Below are positions 35,552 to 43,181 of a stretch of 64,000 nt of DNA, one piece after another. This DNA is from Microbacterium sp. 10M-3C3. GTDB lineage: Bacteria > Actinomycetota > Actinomycetes > Actinomycetales > Microbacteriaceae. A model generated the notes under the pieces. That model did no database searches. It had not been told where the DNA came from and was given only the letters and a program-made list of their open reading frames with translations. The stretch spans positions 1,426,001 to 1,490,000 of the forward strand of contig NZ_CP034245.1 of NCBI RefSeq assembly GCF_003931875.1, read 5' to 3'. Each line of letters begins with the position of its first letter. Within the stretch, counting starts at the first letter, position 1. A program made the position numbers and the translations under genes.

Positions 35552-36321
35552 TGCCGCGCCTGCTCGTCCGCAAGCCGTCGCCGCACCTGGCCGACGGCGA
35601 GCTCACCCACCTCGAGCGCGTCCCCGTGGACGCCGCGCTCGCGCGCTCGCAGTGGGAGGCGTACGTCGACGTCTTCCGTGCGCGCGGCTGGGACGTCGTG
35701 CCTGTGCCGGCCGACGACGCGCATCCCGACGGCGTGTTCGTGGAGGATGCGGTGGTCGTCTTCGACGACGTGGCGGTCGTCTGCCGTGCCGGCGCGCTGT
35801 CGCGGCGCGGCGAGGCGGCCACGGTCGCGCCCGTCCTCGCGACGCTCGGTCTGCCGGTGGCGGAGATCACGGCGCCCGGCACGCTCGACGGGGGAGACGT
35901 CCTGAAGATCGGGCGCACCGCCTACGTCGGTCTGTCGGCGCGCACGAACACCGTCGCCGTCGATCAGCTGCGTGCGCTGCTCGAGCCGCGCGGCTGGAGC
36001 GTCGTCGCCGTGCCGGTGACGCGCGTGCTCCACCTGAAGAGCGCCGTCACGGCGCTCCCGGACGGCACGGTCATCGGCTACCCGCCGCTCGTGGACGACC
36101 CGGGAGTGTTCGACCGTTTCCTTCCGGTGCCCGAGGAGCACGGCACGGCCGTCGTCGTCCTGGACTCGCGGACGGTGCTGATGTCGGCGGACGCACCGGC
36201 GACCGCCGAGCTCTTCCGTGCGCGCGGGCTGAACGTGGTGACGGTGCCGGTGAGCGAGTTCGAGAAGCTCGAGGGCTGCGTCACCTGCCTGTCGGTGCGC
36301 GTCCGCGATCTCGCTCGCTGA
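35551..36321 (+). CDS. ddaH: Dimethylargininase-like amidinohydrolase
   Basis: This 256-residue protein has the DDAH fold landmarks: FVEDAVVVFDDVAVV, GTLDGGDVLKIG, the catalytic histidine in VLHLKSAVTALPDG, and the nucleophile cysteine in EGCVTCLSV near the end. DDAH cleaves methylated arginines to citrulline and methylamines; related enzymes use arginine or other guanidines, so the true substrate is open. It is translationally coupled to gltA. The last ten codons form one arm of a perfect inverted repeat. Confidence 0.85.
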   Translation: MPRLLVRKPSPHLADGELTHLERVPVDAALARSQWEAYVDVFRARGWDVVPVPADDAHPDGVFVEDAVVVFDDVAVVCRAGALSRRGEAATVAPVLATLGLPVAEITAPGTLDGGDVLKIGRTAYVGLSARTNTVAVDQLRALLEPRGWSVVAVPVTRVLHLKSAVTALPDGTVIGYPPLVDDPGVFDRFLPVPEEHGTAVVVLDSRTVLMSADAPATAELFRARGLNVVTVPVSEFEKLEGCVTCLSVRVRDLAR

Positions 36322-36335
36322 CGCGCACCGACAGG
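36288..36335. terminator. Perfect 16-bp inverted repeat between convergent genes
   Basis: CCTGTCGGTGCGCGTC (36288-36303) and its exact complement (36320-36335) flank a 16-base loop. The left arm encodes the DDAH C-terminus and the right arm begins at its stop codon. It lies between the convergent ddaH and MFS genes and most likely ends transcription from both sides. Confidence 0.75.
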
Positions 36336-36345
36336 TTGCGGTGAC

Positions 36346-37794
36346 TCAGGCGGCGTCGGCGAGAGCCGTCGCCTCCCGGGCGGCGCCCTCTTCGCGACGA
36401 CGCGCCTCGGCGGTCTCGGACGAGCGGCGGCCCGTGCGCACCGTGCCGACGACGACGGCGGCGGCGAGGGCGAGGGAGGCGACCACGATCCATGCCACGT
36501 CGTATCCGAGCTCGCGCGGTGCGCCCGAGCGGTCGACCTGGCCGAAGACGATCGCGGAGGTCACGGCCGACCCCATCGCGGAGCCGATGGTTCGCAGGTT
36601 CGCGTTCATCCCGGTCGCGACGCCGACGCGGTCGGCCGGCACGCTCTGGACGATGATGCTCGCGGATGCGGCGTAGGCGAGGCCGATGCCCACGCCGAAC
36701 ACGCCGCCCGCCACCGCCAGCTGCCACACCTGCGCGTGCGCGACGACGGCTGCCACCACCGCGAGGCCCATCGCGCCGGCGCCGAGCCCGAGCAGGGCGC
36801 GCAGCGGGAGGAGGCGCGACAGGGCGCCGGTCGCGAAGCCGACCGCGCTCATGCCGACGAGGAGGGGCAGCAGGACGAGCCCGGCGGCTCCGGCGCTCAG
36901 GCCGAGCCCCCAGCCGGTGGTCTCGGCGACCTGCAGGAACTGCGGCAGGTAGCCCCAGAACCCGAAGGCGGCGGCCCCGACGAGGATGCCCGCGAGGTTC
37001 GTCGGCCAGATCGCTCGGTCCAGCAGCATCCGGATGTCCACGAGCGGCTCGGCCGCCCGCAGCTCGGCGACGACCCAGGCCGCGAGGAGCACCGCGGCGG
37101 CGACGAAGAGTCCGATCGTCGGGGGCGCGCCCCAGCCCCAGCGGCTGCCGGAGCTCAGCGGCACGAGCAGGGCGATGAGCCACGCCGACAGCAGCGCGGC
37201 CGACACGAGGTTGACGCGGCCGCGGGCGCGGCTGCCGGCGGCGGGGACCACGAGCCGGGTCGCCGCGAACCCGAGCGCGCCGATGACGAGGGGCAGCGCG
37301 AACAGCGTGCGCCAGCCGAAGGCGTCGGCGAGGGGACCGGCGAGCACGCTGCCCGCCGCGCCGCCGATGCCGATGACCGCGCTCGTCGCGCCGATCGCGC
37401 CGGTGACCCGGTGCGGCGGCAGCGTGTCGCGCACGAGGCCGAAGGCGAGCGGGAACAGCGCGCCGCCGACGCCCTGCAGCACACGGCCGACGAGCAGCGT
37501 CGTGAGGTCGGGAGCAACCAGGGCGACCACGTCGCCGAGTGCGACGACGGCGAGGACGGCGAGGAACGTGCGTCGCCGGCCGGCGAGGTCGCCGACCCGG
37601 CCGAGCAAGGGTGTGGCCACGGCCGCGGCGATCAGCCACGCGGTCATGGTCCACGAGGCCGCGTCGGCGCTCGCACCGAGATCGGTCTGGATGAGGGGGA
37701 TGACGGGGATGACGAGGTTCTGCAGCAGCGCGATCGAGGCGACGCTCACGGCGATCGCGGCGAATCGGATGCCGGAGGGGGTGGATACGGACAT
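36346..37794 (-). CDS. MFS drug exporter, DHA2-like
   Basis: This 482-residue membrane protein has about 14 hydrophobic segments. Motif A appears as LLGRVGDLAGRRRTFL, motif C-like GVGGALFPLAFGLVRD follows, and the family's central segments are present. It should export a toxic compound by proton exchange; the substrate is unknown. It diverges from a TetR gene over 104 bp with two palindromes, so it is probably induced when the regulator binds the substrate. Confidence 0.88.
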   Translation of the reverse strand: MSVSTPSGIRFAAIAVSVASIALLQNLVIPVIPLIQTDLGASADAASWTMTAWLIAAAVATPLLGRVGDLAGRRRTFLAVLAVVALGDVVALVAPDLTTLLVGRVLQGVGGALFPLAFGLVRDTLPPHRVTGAIGATSAVIGIGGAAGSVLAGPLADAFGWRTLFALPLVIGALGFAATRLVVPAAGSRARGRVNLVSAALLSAWLIALLVPLSSGSRWGWGAPPTIGLFVAAAVLLAAWVVAELRAAEPLVDIRMLLDRAIWPTNLAGILVGAAAFGFWGYLPQFLQVAETTGWGLGLSAGAAGLVLLPLLVGMSAVGFATGALSRLLPLRALLGLGAGAMGLAVVAAVVAHAQVWQLAVAGGVFGVGIGLAYAASASIIVQSVPADRVGVATGMNANLRTIGSAMGSAVTSAIVFGQVDRSGAPRELGYDVAWIVVASLALAAAVVVGTVRTGRRSSETAEARRREEGAAREATALADAA

Positions 37795-37845
37795 GTCGAC
37801 CTTCCCACGCGCGAGTCGGCGCGTATGATGGTGGGAGTGGAGGAA

Positions 37846-37880
37846 GCCTCCGCTTAAAGATTAGCGGAGGCGCCCTCCGT
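37846..37880. promoter_or_regulatory. TetR operator palindromes
   Basis: GCCTCCGCT (37846-37854) and AGCGGAGGC (37863-37871) form a perfect palindrome around eight A/T-rich bases. CGGAGG and CCTCCG (37865-37879) form a second, overlapping one. The site lies between the divergent MFS and TetR genes. The overlap suggests two bound dimers or alternative sites. Confidence 0.7.
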
Positions 37881-37898
37881 TTACAACCGGAGTTCACC

Positions 37899-38462
37899 GT
37901 GTCCGATTCCGTCGCCGACATCACGCTGCGTCGACCGCGTCGCGCCGACGCCGCGCGCAACTACGACGCGCTCGTCGCCGCGGCGCGTGAGGCGTTCGCC
38001 GCGCACGGCGCGTCCGCGTCGCTCGAGGACATCGCGCGGCGCGCGGGTGTGGGGATCGGCACGCTGTACCGGAACTTCCCGACGCGCGACGACCTCATCG
38101 AATCGGTCTACGTGTCCGAGGTGCTCGCGCTCGTCGAGGCCGCCGACGAGGTGCGCGACCGCGAGCCGTGGGCGGCGCTCGAGGCGTGGCTCGCGCGATT
38201 CGTGCAGTACGTCGGCACGAAGCGAGCCCTCGTCGAGGGCCTCACGCGCGAGTCGGACGTGCTCGCGCAATGCCGCGCGATCATGTACGGCGCCGGCGAG
38301 CCGCTCCTCGTGCGGGCGCAGGACAGCGGCGACGTCGATCCCGCGCTCACGATCCGCGACGTGGTGCGGCTCATCGCCGGGGTGACCGCCGTCAGCACGT
38401 ACGAGGACGACGCGCAGCGCGACCGCGTCCTCGCCGCCGCGGTGCGCGGGCTCCGGGCCTGA
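37899..38462 (+). CDS. TetR-family transcriptional repressor
   Basis: This 187-residue protein has the TetR DNA-binding domain (about 20-65: ALVAAAREAFAAHGASASLE, then IARRAGVGIGTLYRNFPTRD) and a ligand domain of the usual length. GTLYRNFP is the recognition-helix signature. It very probably controls the divergent MFS pump and itself through the palindromes between them. The GTG at 37899 is used; no clear Shine-Dalgarno or -10 decides it. Confidence 0.88.
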   Translation: MSDSVADITLRRPRRADAARNYDALVAAAREAFAAHGASASLEDIARRAGVGIGTLYRNFPTRDDLIESVYVSEVLALVEAADEVRDREPWAALEAWLARFVQYVGTKRALVEGLTRESDVLAQCRAIMYGAGEPLLVRAQDSGDVDPALTIRDVVRLIAGVTAVSTYEDDAQRDRVLAAAVRGLRA

Positions 38463-38471
38463 CGCGATCGG

Positions 38472-39428
38472 TCAGGTGTGCAGCGCCTCGTTGAGCGTGA
38501 CGCCCACGCCCGCGCGCGGCACGGCCTCCACGGCGCCCGTCAGCGAGTTGCGCCGGAACAGCAGTCCGTCCCGGCCGGACAGCGCCGCGCCCTTCACCGA
38601 CGGCGGCGAGCCGTCGGCGCGCGGCGGCTCGCCCGGCAGCACGATCTTCGTGCCGGCCGTCACGTACAGCCCCGCCTCGACCACGCAGTCGTCGCCGAGC
38701 GAGATGCCGATGCCGGCGTTGGCGCCGAGCAGTGTGCGCGCGCCGATCGAGATGCGGTGCGTGCCACCGCCCGAGAGCGTCCCCATGATGGAGGCGCCGC
38801 CACCGATGTCGGAGCCGTCGCCGACGACGACGCCCTGGGAGATGCGGCCCTCGACCATCGAGGCGCCGAGCGTTCCGGCGTTGAAGTTCACGAATCCCTC
38901 GTGCATGACCGTCGTGCCGGGGGAGAGGTAGGCGCCCAGCCTGACGCGCGACGCGTCCGCGATGCGCACGCCCGGGGGCGTGACGTAGTCGAGCAGGCGC
39001 GGGAACTTGTCCAGGCCCTGCACCTGGACGCCTTCGCGGAGCAGCGTCGGTCGGAGGCGCGTGGCCGCATCCGGATGCATCGGGCCCGCCGTCGTCCATG
39101 CGACGTTCGGGAGGTGGCCGAAGACGCCCTCGAGGGAGAGCTCGTTCGGCGCGACGAGGCGGTGCGACAGCGCGTGCAGCCGCAGATACGCGTCGGCGGT
39201 GCCGGCCGGCGGCGCGTCGAGGTCGATCTCGACGGCGACGACCTCGACGTCGACGGCGCGCCGGGGATCGGGCACCGCGAGCTGCTCGAGGGCGGCGGGC
39301 GGGAGCGCCGGGTCGAGGCCGAGCGGCAGTCGGCCGGGCGCCGGTTCGGGGTACCACGTGTCCAGGACCGTGCCGTCCTCGGCCACCGTCTGAAGCCCCC
39401 AGCCCCACACCCATCGCGCGTCGCTCAT
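38472..39428 (-). CDS. dapD: Tetrahydrodipicolinate N-succinyltransferase
   Basis: This 318-residue protein is the actinobacterial type of DapD, with an N-terminal alpha/beta part and a left-handed beta-helix from about residue 165. Hexapeptide-like turns include SQGVVVGDGSDIGGGASIMG and ISIGARTLLGANAGIGISLG. It uses succinyl-CoA and precedes DapC in diaminopimelate synthesis. The ATG lies seven bases after TACCGT, so the gene looks leaderless. It diverges from dapE, as in mycobacteria. Confidence 0.93.
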   Translation of the reverse strand: MSDARWVWGWGLQTVAEDGTVLDTWYPEPAPGRLPLGLDPALPPAALEQLAVPDPRRAVDVEVVAVEIDLDAPPAGTADAYLRLHALSHRLVAPNELSLEGVFGHLPNVAWTTAGPMHPDAATRLRPTLLREGVQVQGLDKFPRLLDYVTPPGVRIADASRVRLGAYLSPGTTVMHEGFVNFNAGTLGASMVEGRISQGVVVGDGSDIGGGASIMGTLSGGGTHRISIGARTLLGANAGIGISLGDDCVVEAGLYVTAGTKIVLPGEPPRADGSPPSVKGAALSGRDGLLFRRNSLTGAVEAVPRAGVGVTLNEALHT

Positions 39429-39435
39429 GCCCTCT

Positions 39436-39441
39436 ACGGTA
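39436..39441 (-). promoter_or_regulatory. -10 TACCGT, leaderless dapD
   Basis: TACCGT on the minus strand is seven bases before the dapD ATG. It shares a 59-bp region with the divergent dapE promoter. Confidence 0.55.
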
Positions 39442-39475
39442 GCGGCTCGCCTCGGGGCCGTCCGACCGCCGCCGG

Positions 39476-39481
39476 TAGGAT
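39476..39481 (+). promoter_or_regulatory. -10 TAGGAT, leaderless dapE
   Basis: TAGGAT is six bases before the dapE GTG. Confidence 0.55.
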
Positions 39482-39487
39482 CGTGCC

Positions 39488-40564
39488 GTGCCCCTCCTCG
39501 ATCCCACCCAGTCCTCCGTCGAGCTGACCCGCGCGATCTGCGACATCCCGTCGGTGTCGGGCGAGGAGAAGACGCTCGCCGACGCGATCGAGGAGATCGT
39601 GGCGCCGCTGGAGCATCTCGACGTCTTCCGTGACGGCGACACGATCGTCGCGCGCACGCAGCTCGGCCGCGAGCGCCGTGTCGTGATCGCGGGGCACATC
39701 GACACGGTGCCGATCAACGGCAATGTCCCGACACGCGACATCGAGATGGATGGCGTGCCGTACCTGTGGGGGCGCGGCACGGTGGATATGAAGGCCGGCG
39801 TCGCGGTGCAGCTCAAGCTCGCCGTCGAGCTCACCGATCCCCGCGTCGACATCACGTGGATGTGGTACGACCACGAGGAGGTCGACGCCGACCTCAACGG
39901 GCTCACACGGCTCTCGCGCACCCGCCCCGATCTGTTCGCGGGCGACTTCGCGATCCTCGGCGAACCGTCGGACGGCGAGGTCGAGGGCGGATGCAACGGC
40001 AACCTCCGCGCGCTCGTGCGCACGAGCGGCGTGCGCGCGCACAGTGCGCGCGCGTGGATCGGCGAGAACGCGATCCACAAGGCCGCGCCGATCCTCATGC
40101 GTCTGGCGGAGTACCGCCCGCGCGACGTCGAGGTGGAGGGGCTCGTCTATCGCGAGGGTCTGAACGCGGTGCGGATCTCGGGCGGTGTGGCCGGCAACGT
40201 CATCCCCGACGAGTGCGTCGTCGAGGTCAACTACCGCTTCGCGCCGAGTCGCGACGCCGACGAGGCCTCGCGCCACGTGCGGGACGTGTTCGCGGGTTTC
40301 GACGTCGAGGTCGTCGACATCGCGCCCGGCGCGCGTCCGGGGCTCGACGCGGCGCTCGCCCAGGAGTTCGTCACCGCCGTCGGAGCGGCCCCGCGCCCCA
40401 AGTACGGCTGGACCGACGTCGCGCGCTTCTCGGCGATGGGCGTGCCCGCGGTGAACTACGGCCCCGGCGATCCGCACCTCGCCCACCACGACGAGGAGCG
40501 CGTGCCGCTCCACCAGATCGACGCCGTCGAGCGCGGGCTGCGCGCGTGGCTGACGTCGTCCTGA
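39488..40564 (+). CDS. dapE: Succinyl-diaminopimelate desuccinylase
   Basis: This 358-residue M20 metallopeptidase-family enzyme has the metal ligands in AGHIDTVPING and GRGTVDMKAGVAV, the general base in YDHEEVDADLNGL, and ILGEPSDGEVEGGCNG. The dimerisation lid domain lies in the middle. It frees diaminopimelate precursor for lysine and peptidoglycan. The start GTG is set by the leaderless promoter. Its last 19 bases overlap the mannosyltransferase-like gene. Confidence 0.94.
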   Translation: MPLLDPTQSSVELTRAICDIPSVSGEEKTLADAIEEIVAPLEHLDVFRDGDTIVARTQLGRERRVVIAGHIDTVPINGNVPTRDIEMDGVPYLWGRGTVDMKAGVAVQLKLAVELTDPRVDITWMWYDHEEVDADLNGLTRLSRTRPDLFAGDFAILGEPSDGEVEGGCNGNLRALVRTSGVRAHSARAWIGENAIHKAAPILMRLAEYRPRDVEVEGLVYREGLNAVRISGGVAGNVIPDECVVEVNYRFAPSRDADEASRHVRDVFAGFDVEVVDIAPGARPGLDAALAQEFVTAVGAAPRPKYGWTDVARFSAMGVPAVNYGPGDPHLAHHDEERVPLHQIDAVERGLRAWLTSS

Positions 40565-41754
40565 CGCGCCTGCGGCGCCTGCCCGCGCCGGTCCCGATCG
40601 CGCTGGTCTACGTCGCCGCCCGGGTCGTCACGACCCTGTTCCTGATCGCGGCCGCCGACCTCTCCGGCCCGGCGTCTCGGTTCGGACCGGACGCCGACCT
40701 CGGCACCCTCGTGCTCGGCTGGGACGCGCAGTGGTACTGGTACGTCGCTGTGAACGGCTACCCGACGACGCTGCCGCTCACGGCGACCGGCGCCGTCGCC
40801 GAGAACCAGTGGGCGTTCCTCCCGGTGTACCCGTACCTCTCGGCCGCCGTGGGTGCGGTGATCGGCTCGTGGGGCGCCGGCGCGGTGGTCGTCTCGCTCG
40901 CGGCGGGCTACGGCGCGTGCCTCGCCCTGCATCGGCTGCTGCGCCGGCGCCTGGACCCCGCGGCGGCGATGTGGGCGGTCGCCTTCTTCGCCGCCGGACC
41001 GCTCGGTGCGCTCTTCCAGGTCGGGTACGCCGAGATGCTGTTCCTCTTCCTGCTGCTGGTCGCGCTCGAGCGCGTCCTCGCGCGTCGGTACGCGTGGCTG
41101 TACGTCCTGATCCCCGTCATGGGGTTCACGCGGCCGGGCATCCTCGCGTTCGCGCTGTTCCTCGGCCTCTACGGGCTGTGGCGGCTGCGGCGCCGCCGCG
41201 TCGAGCCGCTCCCGCCGCGGGAGATCGTCCACATCGTCGCGCTGGGCGCGCTCGCGACGGTGGTGGGGTTCGCGTGGCAGGTGATCGCGGCGGTGGTCAC
41301 GGGTGACCCGGGGGCCTACCTCGCGACCGAGCTGGCCTGGCGGCGCAACTGGCTGCCGGATGCGCACGGCGGGTTCATCCCGTTCGAAGGGTTCGTGACG
41401 GCCTCGCAGTTCTGGTTCCGCACGTGGGGGCTGCCCTCGGCGCTCGGGCCGATCGCGCTCGTGGGGCTCGTCGCGGCGACCGCGGCCGTGCTGCTGCGGG
41501 AGCGGCATGTGCGGCGCCTCGGCGTCGAGGTGCGGCTGTGGTCGGCGAGCTACCTGCTGTATCTGCTGGCGGTGTTCTTCCCGCAGTCGAGCACGTTCCG
41601 CCTGCTGTTGCCGCTCACCCCGCTCGCCGGCGCCGTGGCGGCGCCGCGCTCGACGGCGTGGCGCGTGGCTGTGCTCGTCGTGGGCGTGACGCTGCAGTGG
41701 TGGTGGATCTACAACGTCTACGCGCTCGCGCAGACCTTCTGGCAGATCCCGTGA
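40546..41754 (+). CDS. PIG-V-like membrane mannosyltransferase
   Basis: This 402-residue protein has about nine or ten membrane segments. The first outer loop reads LGWDAQWYWYVAVNGYP, the WD...WY...GY pattern of PIG-V and related polyprenyl-phosphate mannose transferases. YAEMLFLFLLL and GFTRPGI further on also fit. It would mannosylate a lipid or surface glycan outside the membrane. The GTG at 40546 lies inside dapE (19-bp overlap); no better start is in frame downstream before the first membrane segment. Confidence 0.75.
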   Translation: MADVVLTRLRRLPAPVPIALVYVAARVVTTLFLIAAADLSGPASRFGPDADLGTLVLGWDAQWYWYVAVNGYPTTLPLTATGAVAENQWAFLPVYPYLSAAVGAVIGSWGAGAVVVSLAAGYGACLALHRLLRRRLDPAAAMWAVAFFAAGPLGALFQVGYAEMLFLFLLLVALERVLARRYAWLYVLIPVMGFTRPGILAFALFLGLYGLWRLRRRRVEPLPPREIVHIVALGALATVVGFAWQVIAAVVTGDPGAYLATELAWRRNWLPDAHGGFIPFEGFVTASQFWFRTWGLPSALGPIALVGLVAATAAVLLRERHVRRLGVEVRLWSASYLLYLLAVFFPQSSTFRLLLPLTPLAGAVAAPRSTAWRVAVLVVGVTLQWWWIYNVYALAQTFWQIP

Positions 41755-41790
41755 CCTGTGGGCGGGCGCCGAGACAGGTGCGCCGCACGA

Positions 41791-41796
41791 TAAACT
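41791..41796 (+). promoter_or_regulatory. -10 TAAACT of the DUF3117 gene
   Basis: TAAACT precedes the ATG by 31 bases. An AAAGGGAG Shine-Dalgarno is present, so this gene has a leader. Confidence 0.5.
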
Positions 41797-41827
41797 GAAA
41801 AAGACCTATGACGAAAGGGAGCCCGCG

Positions 41828-41998
41828 ATGGCAGCCATGAAGCCGCGAACCGGTGACGGACCGATGGAGGCCGTGAAGGAGGGACGTCTGATCATCGTCC
41901 GCGTTCCTCTCGAGGGCGGCGGCCGCCTGGTCGTCTCGGTGAACGACGCCGAGGCGAAGGAGCTCTACGACGTGCTCGGCGAGGTGGTCAGCGCCTGA
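41828..41998 (+). CDS. DUF3117 protein
   Basis: This 56-residue protein starts MAAMKPRTGDGPMEAVKEGR and continues RLIIVRVPLEGGGRLVVSVN, matching DUF3117, a short protein conserved in nearly all actinobacteria (Rv1211 in M. tuberculosis, from memory). It looks like a small beta-rich domain with a helical end. No function is known. It has its own promoter, a ribosome-binding site, and a strong terminator hairpin after it, so it is a single-gene transcript. Confidence 0.93.
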   Translation: MAAMKPRTGDGPMEAVKEGRLIIVRVPLEGGGRLVVSVNDAEAKELYDVLGEVVSA

Positions 41999-42015
41999 CG
42001 CTCCGTCACGCTCAC

Positions 42016-42043
42016 GACGGCCGGTCCTGCGGGGCCGGCCGTC
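42016..42043 (+). terminator. Terminator hairpin after DUF3117
   Basis: GACGGCCGG (42016-42024) and CCGGCCGTC (42035-42043) form a perfect 9-bp stem with a ten-base loop, 18 bases after the DUF3117 stop. It also stands downstream of the convergent O-methyltransferase gene, so it may serve both. Confidence 0.75.
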
Positions 42044-42082
42044 GGCGTCTGCGCGGCGTGCGCGTCGCGCGCAGTGCGGTGC

Positions 42083-42721
42083 TCAGCGGGGCTCGGTGAC
42101 TGTCGTCAGCTGCAGGAGGCCCTCACCCGACGTCGAGAGGGCGCCGATGACAGCGGGGGAGGCCTGGGTCTCCTGGATGAGCGAGCGGTAGGCGGTGGTC
42201 TGCGAGTCGCGGCGCACCGGGTCGGCGACCGCGCCGCCGGCGAGGACCCGGGGGACGAGCACGGTTCCGCCCGCGCGCACGAGGCGCAGGCCGTGCTCGA
42301 CGTACTCGATCACGCCGTCGGGGTCGGCGTCGACGAGCACGATGTCGTACGAGGCCTCGTTCATGCGCGGCAGGACGTCGGCGGCGCGGCCGGTGATGAA
42401 GCGTGCGCGGGCCGCGGGGATGCGGGCGTCGGCGAACGCGGAGCGCGCGACGCCGAGGTGCTCGGGCTCGTTGTCGATCGTCGTCAGGGTCGCGCGCGGC
42501 GAGCCGTGCAGCAGCCACAGCCCCGACACGCCGCCCCCCGTCCCGATCTCGACGATGTTCAACGCGCGGGATGCGGCGGCCAGCACCGCGATCTGCGCGC
42601 CGACGGGCGCGCTCACGGGGTCCGCGCCGATCTCGAGCGCGTGGGCGCGCGCACGGGCGATGTGCTCCGGCTCCACCGTCGCCTCGAGCACGAACCGCTG
42701 ATTCGCGTCAGAACCGCTCAT
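42083..42721 (-). CDS. SAM-dependent O-methyltransferase
   Basis: This 212-residue protein has the class I methyltransferase motif IVEIGTGGGVSGLWLL, the acidic motif TTIDNEPEH, and DIVLVDADPDGVIEYVEH, the metal-dependent catechol-type O-methyltransferase pattern. Its homologue in mycobacteria (Rv1220c) sits beside sigE-tatB; here tatB is divergent but no sigE is present. GGGAGG precedes the ATG and TAGGGT lies 17 bases upstream, so it has a short leader. The acceptor is unknown. Confidence 0.85.
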   Translation of the reverse strand: MSGSDANQRFVLEATVEPEHIARARAHALEIGADPVSAPVGAQIAVLAAASRALNIVEIGTGGGVSGLWLLHGSPRATLTTIDNEPEHLGVARSAFADARIPAARARFITGRAADVLPRMNEASYDIVLVDADPDGVIEYVEHGLRLVRAGGTVLVPRVLAGGAVADPVRRDSQTTAYRSLIQETQASPAVIGALSTSGEGLLQLTTVTEPR

Positions 42722-42781
42722 CCCGACCTCCCTCGCTCACCCTACGTCGGCGTCGGCGGGCCCCCGCTCAGGCGCGGCGAG

Positions 42782-42787
42782 TAACCT
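42782..42787 (+). promoter_or_regulatory. -10 TAACCT, leaderless tatB
   Basis: TAACCT is six bases before the tatB ATG. Confidence 0.55.
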
Positions 42788-42793
42788 GAATCC

Positions 42794-43180
42794 ATGTTCA
42801 ACGGCATCACGATCGAGAAGCTTCTGCTGATCGGTGTGATCGCCGCGCTCCTGATCGGACCCGAGCGCCTGCCGCGCTACGCGGAGTCGCTCGCGCGGCT
42901 CGCGAACCGTGCGCGGGAGATGATGCAGGGCGCGCGCACGCGTATGCGCGACGAGATGGGACCCGACTTCGACGAAGTCGACTGGCGCAAGCTCGACCCG
43001 CGTCAGTACGACCCGCGCCGCATCATCCGCGAGGCGCTGCTCGACGACGCCCCGACCGCCACGGTGCGCACGATGGCCGCCGCGGGCGCCGCTGCCGCCG
43101 CCACGGCAGCCGCGCCGCCGCCGGTGACACCCGCCTTCCGGGCCGGCGACGAGCCGCCGTTCGACTCCGAGGCGACCTGA
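42794..43180 (+). CDS. tatB: Sec-independent translocase TatB-like protein
   Basis: This 128-residue protein has one N-terminal membrane segment (EKLLLIGVIAALLIGPERLP) followed by an amphipathic helix and a long charged, then Ala/Pro-rich tail. That is the TatA/TatB build, and the glutamate in the segment and the long tail favour TatB. It takes part in export of folded twin-arginine substrates. tatA and tatC are not here. It ends one base from the mrp stop on the other strand. Confidence 0.87.
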   Translation: MFNGITIEKLLLIGVIAALLIGPERLPRYAESLARLANRAREMMQGARTRMRDEMGPDFDEVDWRKLDPRQYDPRRIIREALLDDAPTATVRTMAAAGAAAAATAAAPPPVTPAFRAGDEPPFDSEAT

Positions 43181-43181
43181 C

